This document shows, in pieces, positions 8,311 through 15,915 of a stretch of DNA of 41,459 bases; the stretch's first letter is position 1; every line of letters begins with the position of its first letter. The DNA comes from CAZJDM01 sp964544765 (GTDB taxonomy: Bacteria; Bdellovibrionota_B; Oligoflexia; CAYFLR01): positions 1-41,459 of the forward strand of contig CAZJDM010000021.1 in assembly GCA_964544765.1 (NCBI GenBank). The letters run 5' to 3'. The notes beneath the pieces are model-generated. The model was not told the DNA's origin. It was given only the letters and a program-made list of their open reading frames with translations, and made no database searches. The position numbers were made by a program, and so were the translations under genes.

Positions 8311-9195
8311 ATGTCACAATCAATTGCAACTTTATATAAGAAATGTCGAATTTGTGATGATCGGCATTATATTATAACTAGTCATAGAGGATTTTCGTTC
8401 GCTAAGGCCTGTGAATGCAGTATAAACGAAAAAACCAAAAACGTTTTTTGTACAGAATGTGATGGCTCGGGTAATAAGCTCACAGAAGATAATAATGGTT
8501 ATTCTTTTTATCGGCCCTGTAATTGTACTCAACTAGATTCTAAAATTAACAAATTCAACCAGTCAAAAATACCTTTAAAATTTTCAGATATAACGATAGA
8601 TTCATATGTTCCAGCTTCTTCTTCCCAAGGTAAGGTAAGGAGATATATAGAAACCTTTGTTGAAAAATACCCTGGAGATAGTAAAGGTTTTGTCTTAATG
8701 GGACCTTGTGGAATCGGCAAAACACATCTACTCGCATCAGTAGTAAAAATATTAACCTTAGAAAAGAATATTGGTTGTCGTTTTATAGATTTCTTCCATC
8801 TTTTACAATCAATCCGGAACTGTTATGGAGCGGGAATTTCTGATTCTATATTATTAGATCCTTTGATGGAAGTTGAGATTCTTGCCATTGATGAACTTGG
8901 AAAAGGCAAGAGGGATAGTGAATGGGAACATTATGTTTTAGATCAAATTATATCCAGGCGTTATAATGATGGAAGAGTTACTATTTTTACTACCAACTAT
9001 ACTCTTGATCAAAACACTTCTTACCGCAATAATATTGGCAATTCACCTTATGCCCAAAAGGTTCGTTTCGAGCCACCTTCTCCAGTTGAGACTTTGACCG
9101 ATCGAGTAGGAGAACGTATATACTCACGAGTAGCTGAAATGTGTGAATTTATCCGACTGGATGGTCCAGATCATCGTAAAACTAATCTAGAATAA
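8311..9195 (+). CDS. DnaC/IstB-type AAA+ ATPase with N-terminal double zinc-knuckle
   Basis: The AAA+ part has Walker A GPCGIGKTH (residues 131-139), Walker B ILAIDELG and a sensor-1 TIFTTNYT, matching DnaC/DnaI helicase loaders. The N-terminus holds eight cysteines arranged as two CxxC...CxC sets: Cys12/15/34/36 and Cys47/50/70/72, the second with a DnaJ-like CTECDGSG. This should bind two zinc ions. The family loads DnaB helicase at origins or restart forks. No transposase lies nearby, so the IS-associated IstB role is unlikely. The ATG has GAGGG six bases upstream. Confidence 0.85.
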   Translation: MSQSIATLYKKCRICDDRHYIITSHRGFSFAKACECSINEKTKNVFCTECDGSGNKLTEDNNGYSFYRPCNCTQLDSKINKFNQSKIPLKFSDITIDSYVPASSSQGKVRRYIETFVEKYPGDSKGFVLMGPCGIGKTHLLASVVKILTLEKNIGCRFIDFFHLLQSIRNCYGAGISDSILLDPLMEVEILAIDELGKGKRDSEWEHYVLDQIISRRYNDGRVTIFTTNYTLDQNTSYRNNIGNSPYAQKVRFEPPSPVETLTDRVGERIYSRVAEMCEFIRLDGPDHRKTNLE

Positions 9196-9397
9196 TCGTA
9201 ATTATCAATGTTATTATTGAGTTGAGGCTTGCACTCTGAATAACTAAATGCTAGATTTATAACTATCTTATATTATGGGCGTTTCGTCGCATTAAAAGCA
9301 ACTCCTTAGAATTTATGATACAATGGGTTCTTGAATTGAGAAAATTTCATATTTTTGCATGTAGGAGCCTGGTTTTTCGTGGTATTCTATCAATTAC

Positions 9398-10192
9398 TCA
9401 GTCAGTAATACCCCATTTACTCTTTTCTGCGTTACCCCTGTCTCGTGCTCTTTGATCAGATTCTTTTTGTGCGTTATCGTGGCGTTCCTGAGTTTTAGCG
9501 TTTTTATAGCCCAAATCTTTCTTCAGAGTGGCTTCTTGTGCCCATTTGGGCCACCATTTTTTATTTGGACAAGTTGAAACAATGAATCCCAAGGAGTGAG
9601 ACCTACTATTGTCTCGCCATGAGTTGTCTTTCTTCAAAATGATGTATTCTGACCAAACAATGTTCTCTTTTGGATTTTTCTTTACCTGACTCTTGAGCCA
9701 ATTATCGGCCTTTGCCCACGGAGGCCATTGAGTCACCTTCGTTTTAGGTTTAGCTTTATTGCACCAGTTCCAACATTTTTTTCGTATACAGCTACGAGTT
9801 ATACATTGCTTATCATATTTACATTCCGACCCAGTATCAAGGTTGTTCCCCAGGCATTTACGGTTGTCACATAAATTTGAAGCACATTGATCGTTATATT
9901 TACAGTCCCACCCAGCATTAAGACCCGGTCCTCCTAAACACTTCTTTGATACACAATGTTTGCTCGCACATTCTTTATCGTTATTGCACGCCCATCCACC
10001 ACCTTTACCCCCACCACTCTCTTTCTTACCTCCTCTCTTTTTCTTACCTCCTCCCTTTTTCTTACCTCCTCCCTTTTTCTTACCTCCTCCCTTTTTCTTA
10101 CCTCCTCTCCTCCGGCTGTAGCCGGTGTCGTCAAAAACTAATAAAGACACTGTTGATATGGCAAGTAGCCAGCAAAAAAGACGTAATTTCAT
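9398..10192 (-). CDS. Secreted Gly-Lys-rich protein with three C-x5-C-x4-C-x4-C repeats
   Basis: Signal peptide at residues 1 to about 26, then a strongly basic GGGKKK tract at residues 29-62. Three consecutive cysteine repeats follow with identical spacing: Cys69/75/80/85, Cys97/103/108/113 and Cys124/130/135/140. Each has the form C..(D/N)..C.S..C....CLG, like the short disulfide modules (EB, Dickkopf or choice-of-anchor types) seen in myxobacterial and eukaryotic secreted proteins. The C-terminal 120 residues are Trp-rich (WPPWAKADNW, WWPKWAQE) with no recognised family. AGGGAG precedes the ATG. A function is not evident; adhesion to polyanions via the Lys tract is speculation. Confidence 0.75.
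   Translation of the reverse strand: MKLRLFCWLLAISTVSLLVFDDTGYSRRRGGKKKGGGKKKGGGKKKGGGKKKRGGKKESGGGKGGGWACNNDKECASKHCVSKKCLGGPGLNAGWDCKYNDQCASNLCDNRKCLGNNLDTGSECKYDKQCITRSCIRKKCWNWCNKAKPKTKVTQWPPWAKADNWLKSQVKKNPKENIVWSEYIILKKDNSWRDNSRSHSLGFIVSTCPNKKWWPKWAQEATLKKDLGYKNAKTQERHDNAQKESDQRARDRGNAEKSKWGITD
10026..10110 (-). repeat. 18-bp minisatellite coding GGGKKK
   Basis: Four near-perfect 18-bp copies start at 10026, 10044, 10062 and 10080, with a partial fifth from 10098. On the minus strand each codes for Gly-Gly-Gly-Lys-Lys-Lys (register aside). The period is a multiple of three, so copy-number change would keep the frame. Confidence 0.95.
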
Positions 10193-10343
10193 AATTGTCT
10201 CCCTATATAAGTAGTTATAAGCTATTGTAATTGCTTTTTAATTTACGGTTGTACTTTGTGTAGTAATTCATGGTACTCATATATGTGTTGTCAACAAGAG
10301 ATAATCCTCGCCCAAAACAATACGATCGTCTTAATCAAAAAAA

Positions 10344-10590
10344 ACTTTAGGGAATAATTACCATGACGAGCCATTAAAAGGCCGAAGGAAAGGACAACGA
10401 TTATTCGTTTAAGTATAAGCTATAGAATGATTTATAAAATAGTAGAATTAGCAAGTATCGAAGAAGTAACGAAGCATAAATACTAGGAATTTCACGTCAA
10501 TATATTAATCAACTGGAAACAGGAGGATTTATTAAATATTAATATATTGAAACTAATAAATACAGAATATTTAATCTAACCATTATATAA
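10344..10590 (+). pseudogene. Decayed RelE-like toxin plus HTH antitoxin remnant
   Basis: Fragments of a toxin-antitoxin pair are spread over shifted frames. Frame 10344-10412 reads HDEPLKGRRKGQRLFV and stops. Frame 10412-10486 continues with SYRMIYKIVE and ends EVTKHKY. These look like the middle and end of a RelE/HigB-type toxin split by an indel. Frame 10483-10590 reads LGISRQYINQLETGGFIKY, a TAA stop at 10540, then YIETNKYRIFNL, which looks like the helix-turn-helix of an antitoxin with one internal stop. None of the pieces is long enough to be functional. The family assignment is from pattern memory. Confidence 0.45.
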
Positions 10591-10637
10591 AGTACCGGTG
10601 ACGTTCAAGGTCTTGCATTACGTGATCAGTGTAGACA

Positions 10638-10690
10638 GTAATCTGTATTCCGTAACCTGAACCAGAACCTGGTTACAGGATACAGATTAC
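10638..10690. terminator. 20-bp-arm inverted repeat after the minus-strand barrel gene
   Basis: Arms 10638-10657 and 10671-10690 pair at 18 of 20 positions around a 13-base loop. It lies just 3' of the stop of the minus-strand gene at 10714, where a terminator is expected. No U-tract follows on either strand, so it may act as an mRNA-stabilising hairpin or be a dispersed palindromic repeat. Confidence 0.45.
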
Positions 10691-10713
10691 AGATTTACTA
10701 CTGATGATTTATC

Positions 10714-11805
10714 TTACCAGGTATATTGAACCTTCCCAAAAGCTGTCGTACGTTTACCGCTGTCTTTAGGTAATGTATGGTCATAAGTTACAGTGTTAAC
10801 TAAAGATAACTCCGAACCGTTATTACCAAATTCTTGTAGGGTCCATTTAAAAATATGAACGATTTGATAATTGCTACCATCTAAGATCTGTTTATCTTCA
10901 CCATCAGGTGCCGTTAAATCCGCTAAATGAGGTCTAAACCAAAGTTCAGTCCTAAATTTTTTATCAGCTAAATTTGGTCCTACATTCAAGAAATCTCCCA
11001 CTTTTCCTTCCAGTTTAAGCCGTGCAGGAAGAGTCAAAGCATGATTTGCTTCTTCAGCGTCTTTTAGTTGATCACCAGTATAACCAACTGCTATACTTGT
11101 ATCAATATCAGGATCTTCCCTATCTAAATTGGGACGGTTATATAGAAAAGCATAAGCATCATAGTTCCAACCAACATGAGCATTTGCCTCCCAATCTCTT
11201 CTTTCGCTTGTATGTGCTGATACATCCAAAAACCAAGCGGTTCGATCTGTTAGATACATATGACGATTATTAGATATACCAAGCTTGTATGGTGCGTCAT
11301 CTTCACCATTAGAAAGAGCTACATTTCCACCCACTCTGAAGGTATTCTTCCCGCGATAACCTAAACGAGTTTTAACAACATATTCACCTGATAGATTAAC
11401 ATTATCAACCTTCCCAAAACCCCATCCGGCACCAGCTGTAAAAGAACGATCACTGATAGCATATCCCATTGTAAGTTGTTTATCGGTCCAATCATCCTGA
11501 ATTCTTTTACAAGCATCTTCAACAACGACTTTGGCCAATTTTCTATTTACCGCATCTAGTTTATCAGTATGAGCCTCAACGAAATCTCTAAGATCCTGAC
11601 AAGATTTCAGTCCAGCTAAAGGAATAGTTATACTTTCCTCATTAATAGTTACTTGTTGTCTTTCTGGCTCTCCCTGAGCGGTAGGTAATTTAGCAGTCGA
11701 AAAAGATTTAATAGTTGAACTGTGGTAAACTGGACCTGGTCTATTGCCACCACAAGCAGTTAGAACCATTAAAAGAGTAACTCCCATCACTAATTTCATT
11801 CTCAT
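10714..11805 (-). CDS. Putative outer-membrane beta-barrel protein with lipobox
   Basis: The 363-residue protein begins MRMKLVMGV and has a clear lipobox LTAC with Cys18. After a 90-residue N-terminal region that includes two cysteines (near LKSCQDL and EDACKRI), the rest alternates polar and hydrophobic residues in amphipathic strands, for example GYRGKNTFRVGGNVALS, and ends with a terminal Trp after Tyr-Thr. A C-terminal aromatic residue is the BAM recognition signature of outer-membrane barrels. A lipidated N-terminus plus a barrel is unusual but known. The start has a GGGGGGA site. Ligand and role unknown. Confidence 0.65.
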   Translation of the reverse strand: MRMKLVMGVTLLMVLTACGGNRPGPVYHSSTIKSFSTAKLPTAQGEPERQQVTINEESITIPLAGLKSCQDLRDFVEAHTDKLDAVNRKLAKVVVEDACKRIQDDWTDKQLTMGYAISDRSFTAGAGWGFGKVDNVNLSGEYVVKTRLGYRGKNTFRVGGNVALSNGEDDAPYKLGISNNRHMYLTDRTAWFLDVSAHTSERRDWEANAHVGWNYDAYAFLYNRPNLDREDPDIDTSIAVGYTGDQLKDAEEANHALTLPARLKLEGKVGDFLNVGPNLADKKFRTELWFRPHLADLTAPDGEDKQILDGSNYQIVHIFKWTLQEFGNNGSELSLVNTVTYDHTLPKDSGKRTTAFGKVQYTW

Positions 11806-12145
11806 AATTACTATCCCCCCATAAATTATTAAAGGTTAATAAAAAAATTAAAGGTGCAAAAAAATCAAATTGTTTAAAAAATAAGAGATAAATTAATGAA
11901 AAAATTTTAATTCAATAGCTACATTCACATCCATATATTTATGTTGTAGTGAAAGAACTAGAAAAAAATCTATCTGCTATCACAAGATAAGCATGTTTAG
12001 CTACTATCTAATTAATAGTTTTTTGTCAATGCATTTAAAATAATTTGCAAACAATCACATAACATCAACGAGATTAAATTTTAATTTAAAACCTGATGAC
12101 TGAAGACGGATAACTATTGACTGTTGGTTGTGGCCGAAGGTCACC
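11806..12145. other. Intergenic region, AT-rich, no gene seen
   Basis: This 340-base gap lies between the alpha-solenoid gene and the barrel gene, both on the minus strand. No convincing frame or RNA was found. On the minus strand a perfect TTGACA (12024-12029) is followed after 17 bases by TAGTAG, a weak candidate promoter for the barrel gene. Confidence 0.5.
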
Positions 12146-14233
12146 TTATCTGTTTAGTTCCATTACTTGAGTGAAAAGAGTTAAATTAGGAACTGTTTCC
12201 TCTGATTTCTTTTGCCCTTTTTTCATTATTTTGCGTATACCTTTAAATTTAGTTAAAATTATGCTATAAAACCTCTGTGGTATTTTTTGTCCCAGAAATC
12301 TTTCTAAATCTTCCAACTCATAAATATCATATAAATAAGATATCAATGGAATAAGTACAGCAATTGTTCTTTTCATTATAACATCTTGTGCTTTTTCCCA
12401 TAAAAATAACATTAATTCTTTTATTAACTCTAATTTAAATTTATTTTGTTTTAATTTATCCATCTGATGAGGATTAAAATATAATTCCAAAAATTCAGTA
12501 AATTCTTTTGGATATTTGTACATAAATTGTTTAAGTGATTCATTTAGAATAATTGTGGAATCTCCAGAAACCATAATAAAATTATCTAAATTCTGAATTA
12601 AATAACTTAAAGCAGCTGTTTGTTTACGCTTACCCATAGTAGATTGATTAAATATATATTCTAGAATAGTAAAACCAAACCTTTGAATCATTTTGTTGTT
12701 ATGAAATTGATGTTCACTATCCTTAAAATAATTGTAATAATTTAAAAGGACCAATCGTATTAAAGGATTGCAAGAAAGGTTTAATGAAAGTAATTGAGTA
12801 TAGATATAATTATGTAAAATTAATTTATGTTTATCAGTTCCAATCTGACTATGAAATTTCCTTGAAAAAGCCGTAATTAAAGTAACAGCAATTGTGGACA
12901 TAGGCTCTTCTTCAGTTTGAACGATATTGACAAAATGTCTGAGAGTTAATTTTAATTGTTGAATCTTATTGGTATGATTTAAATAAGAATCCACACAATA
13001 ATTAAACAACTCATCTGATCTAGAAAAATACAGTATTTCAATAACATTATAAATATTTACTAGAAGGTTACGTTCTTGCTTTTCAGTTTTTAATATATGA
13101 AAAATATGATCAATAAGTTGCTTTATTTCATATTCTTTAGAGGTTTTTAAAAGATTTTTAATCTCAGTGTATTTAAAATCATATCCTTTATATACCAATA
13201 CTTTTGAGGCAGAATTTTGTCCTTTATTAAAGGCTCTTTTCATCAATTGAAATGACCTGGTATTTTCAAAAGAACATAAAGTAGCAATTAAGGATTTGAC
13301 CAAGTCTGGCGAATATTCGTTATCAAGCATCTTAATCAATGATTCAATATTGCTGGTATCTTTAAATTTTCGAACAATACTCAAAATAACTTCTAAACAC
13401 TTTTCATCCTTTTCAGTAGTGAGTCTCTTGTAGACTTCATTCCTATTTTTCATTTCAATCAAATGAGAAATAGCGTCATAAACCTCAAATCTTATACGAT
13501 GATTTTTTTCCTTATTTAACAACGAAATAAATAAATCTTCAAAGCTTTCATTTTCAGTAGACTGACCCAAAAATTGAATGGCTTCAATCACAAGATCTTC
13601 TTGTTTACCGGCCTTAATTATATCCTGAGCTAATTTATAACTATTTTCACCAAAGCAATCGACAATTCCAAATTCAGATTGATTTAAAAAGTCAACTATC
13701 ATTTGCTTTTGTTGTTTTAATGGAATTTTGGGGAAATATTCAGTAGTAGAGACTAAATCAAAAAATAATTGTTTTTGTTCTTTCTTCCTACATGTTTTCC
13801 AATAATAGTTAATCTCCTTTAATAAAAATTTATTCGATAGTGAATATAAAATTTCCTGTACTAATCCTTGAATATAAATTTTAGACTTTCGATTGGTTTC
13901 TTGTGTTCCAAAAGATATTAAATAATGAATACTTCTATCTTTTAAATTTTGGGCAATAGCTTCGTACCCTAATTTTTTATCTTCTAACGTTCCGTTTCTT
14001 CTGAATAAAATTAGAACCGCTTTTATTAGGCTCAACGGATCCGGTTCTTGCTCCAGTAATAATTTGAAAACTCGTCCTTGGTAATGTCTATTACTGATCA
14101 ATAAAGTCTTCTTTAAGAGTTTTAGTAAAGAATAGACTATTTCTTTTTCAGCTAGAGCCAGAACGTCTTCTATTTCACGATCTAAAGTTCTAGGATGTTG
14201 AATTTCTTCAGATATTTGTGCCACAGTTGGCAT
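12146..14233 (-). CDS. Alpha-solenoid (HEAT-like) protein of unknown function
   Basis: About 695 residues, almost wholly alpha-helical, with repeated helix pairs of HEAT type such as VIEAIQFLGQSTENESFEDL and LIKMLDNEYSPDLVKSLIA at roughly 40-residue intervals. No catalytic motif, signal peptide or membrane segment is visible, so it is probably a cytoplasmic scaffold. The frame continues ten codons upstream to ATG 14263, but the ATG at 14233 has GAGGA a few bases upstream and gives MPTVAQISEE, so I prefer it. It lies 197 bases downstream of gdhA on the same strand and probably has its own promoter. Confidence 0.65.
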   Translation of the reverse strand: MPTVAQISEEIQHPRTLDREIEDVLALAEKEIVYSLLKLLKKTLLISNRHYQGRVFKLLLEQEPDPLSLIKAVLILFRRNGTLEDKKLGYEAIAQNLKDRSIHYLISFGTQETNRKSKIYIQGLVQEILYSLSNKFLLKEINYYWKTCRKKEQKQLFFDLVSTTEYFPKIPLKQQKQMIVDFLNQSEFGIVDCFGENSYKLAQDIIKAGKQEDLVIEAIQFLGQSTENESFEDLFISLLNKEKNHRIRFEVYDAISHLIEMKNRNEVYKRLTTEKDEKCLEVILSIVRKFKDTSNIESLIKMLDNEYSPDLVKSLIATLCSFENTRSFQLMKRAFNKGQNSASKVLVYKGYDFKYTEIKNLLKTSKEYEIKQLIDHIFHILKTEKQERNLLVNIYNVIEILYFSRSDELFNYCVDSYLNHTNKIQQLKLTLRHFVNIVQTEEEPMSTIAVTLITAFSRKFHSQIGTDKHKLILHNYIYTQLLSLNLSCNPLIRLVLLNYYNYFKDSEHQFHNNKMIQRFGFTILEYIFNQSTMGKRKQTAALSYLIQNLDNFIMVSGDSTIILNESLKQFMYKYPKEFTEFLELYFNPHQMDKLKQNKFKLELIKELMLFLWEKAQDVIMKRTIAVLIPLISYLYDIYELEDLERFLGQKIPQRFYSIILTKFKGIRKIMKKGQKKSEETVPNLTLFTQVMELNR

Positions 14234-14348
14234 ATAAGTATCCTCAAAAAAATAATACTTCACTCAATATTATGTCCTTCTTTGAGTTTCGGTAGTGATT
14301 TTTTATTTTTGAGGATTAATTTATTAACGCGTTGATTTATTATGGGTA

Positions 14349-14387
14349 TTTTTACGCAACAAGCCAGTAATACTCATTGCGTAAAAA
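14349..14387. repeat. Inverted repeat between gdhA and the solenoid gene
   Basis: Perfect 11-base arms, TTTTTACGCAA at 14349-14359 and its complement at 14377-14387, flank a 17-base spacer. It lies after gdhA and before the solenoid gene start. No U-tract follows, so it is either an AT-rich terminator or a regulator site. Confidence 0.5.
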
Positions 14388-14430
14388 ATATTCTATACTA
14401 CACTAATTCTATACAGTTCTAACTTCTATA

Positions 14431-15780
14431 CTATACTACACCTTGATCTAACATAGCATTACATACCTTTAAAAATCCCGCTATATTGGCACCTGCAACG
14501 TAATTACCAGGGGCACCATATTTTTCGGAAGCTTGAAGGCAAGTTTGATGAATATTTTTCATAATTAGTTTTAATCGACCATCCACCTCTTCTTTAGGCC
14601 AAGATATTCTCATACTATTTTGAGCCATTTCTAATCCTGATACAGCAACACCACCAGCATTAGCTGCCTTTCCAGGACCATACAACAATTTATTTTCTAG
14701 AAACACCTCAATTCCTTCATGAGTTGTAGGCATATTTGCCCCTTCACTTACCAATTTAACACCGTTTTTAACTATATTGTTTGCATCTTTTAAGGATATT
14801 TCGTTTTGGGTTGCACTTGGAAAAGCGCAATCCGCTTTGTGATCCCAAATGGGATTATGATCCAAAGAGGAATCCAAAGCAGTATAGACCGCTTTAGGAT
14901 ATTCATCGATATATTCTTTGATACGACCTCTTTTAACATTCTTTAGGGTCATTACAAATTCTAATTTTTTTAGGTCTATTCCTTCTTCATCATAAATATA
15001 GCCGGAAGAATCCGATAAAGTAACTACCTTTCCTCCTAATTCAAGAATCTTTTCTGTTGTATATTGAGCAACATTACCAGAACCCGATACTATACAGGTT
15101 TTTCCTTTTATGCTCTCTCCCTTAGTGGCTAACATTTCAGACGCAAAATAAACAGAACCATATCCTGTTGCCTCGGGACGAATTAAACTACCACCCCAAT
15201 TTAAATTCTTACCTGTTAATACACCAGTAAATTCATTACTGATCCTTTTATATATTCCAAACAGAAAACCGATTTCACGAGCGCCAACCCCAATATCTCC
15301 TGCCGGAACATCCGTATTGGGACCAATATGCCTGGATAGCTCCATCATAAAGCTCTGACAAAAGCGCATAATCTCACCATCAGATTTACCCTTAGGATCA
15401 AAGTCCGACCCTCCCTTACCACCTCCCATAGGAAGTGTGGTTAAAGCATTCTTGTAAACCTGCTCAAAAGCCAGGAACTTCAAAATACTTAAATTTACTG
15501 ATGGATGAAATCTCAGACCCCCTTTATATGGACCAATAGCGCTGTTCATCTCTATTCTGTATCCTCTATTAACTTGAACATTACCTCGGTCATCAACCCA
15601 TGGCACCCTAAACATAATGATCCGTTCAGGTTCTACCATTCGTTCTAAAATTCCCGCATGATGAAATTCTGGGTGCTTGTCCAAAATAGGTTTAATTGAA
15701 TCAAAAACTTCTTCTACAGCTTGATGAAATTCCTTTTGATGTGGATCCTTTTCTTTTAATCTCAATAAAACGTCAGACAT
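14431..15780 (-). CDS. gdhA: NADP-type glutamate dehydrogenase
   Basis: Hexameric GDH that aminates 2-oxoglutarate to glutamate. The 449-residue length matches the small bacterial NADP class. Substrate lysines lie in GPYKGGLRFHP (Lys86), EQVYKNALT (Lys110) and PMGGGKGGSDFDP (catalytic Lys122). PAGDIGVGAREIG carries the catalytic Asp, and SGSGNVAQY is the dinucleotide-binding turn. The start ATG is preceded by a GAGGGGGGGAG run. A promoter candidate is listed upstream. The gene stands alone. Confidence 0.97.
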   Translation of the reverse strand: MSDVLLRLKEKDPHQKEFHQAVEEVFDSIKPILDKHPEFHHAGILERMVEPERIIMFRVPWVDDRGNVQVNRGYRIEMNSAIGPYKGGLRFHPSVNLSILKFLAFEQVYKNALTTLPMGGGKGGSDFDPKGKSDGEIMRFCQSFMMELSRHIGPNTDVPAGDIGVGAREIGFLFGIYKRISNEFTGVLTGKNLNWGGSLIRPEATGYGSVYFASEMLATKGESIKGKTCIVSGSGNVAQYTTEKILELGGKVVTLSDSSGYIYDEEGIDLKKLEFVMTLKNVKRGRIKEYIDEYPKAVYTALDSSLDHNPIWDHKADCAFPSATQNEISLKDANNIVKNGVKLVSEGANMPTTHEGIEVFLENKLLYGPGKAANAGGVAVSGLEMAQNSMRISWPKEEVDGRLKLIMKNIHQTCLQASEKYGAPGNYVAGANIAGFLKVCNAMLDQGVV

Positions 15781-15838
15781 TTTCGCTCCCCCCCTCTAGT
15801 TTTAAAACTGTCATGATCTTGCTCTTTTTTACAGAATC

Positions 15839-15867
15839 TGTATAAGTTCAATTGATACAAAACACAA
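15839..15867 (-). promoter_or_regulatory. Candidate promoter of gdhA
   Basis: On the minus strand TTGTGT (15862-15867) and TATACA (15839-15844) are separated by 17 bases, about 60 bases upstream of the gdhA start. Both boxes are partial matches. Confidence 0.3.
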
Positions 15868-15915
15868 ACCTAATAAGAATACCATATCTATTTATAGCAT
15901 TCTAAATATACAACT

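Noticed and set aside
8311..9195. IstB helper of an IS21 transposon
   Set aside because: No IstA-like transposase or terminal repeats are nearby, and the N-terminal zinc knuckles fit DnaC/DnaI loaders better.
9934..10194. Frames in other registers over the GGGKKK minisatellite
   Set aside because: Simple repeats stay open in several frames; only the 264-residue minus-strand frame has a signal peptide, ribosome site and Cys repeats.
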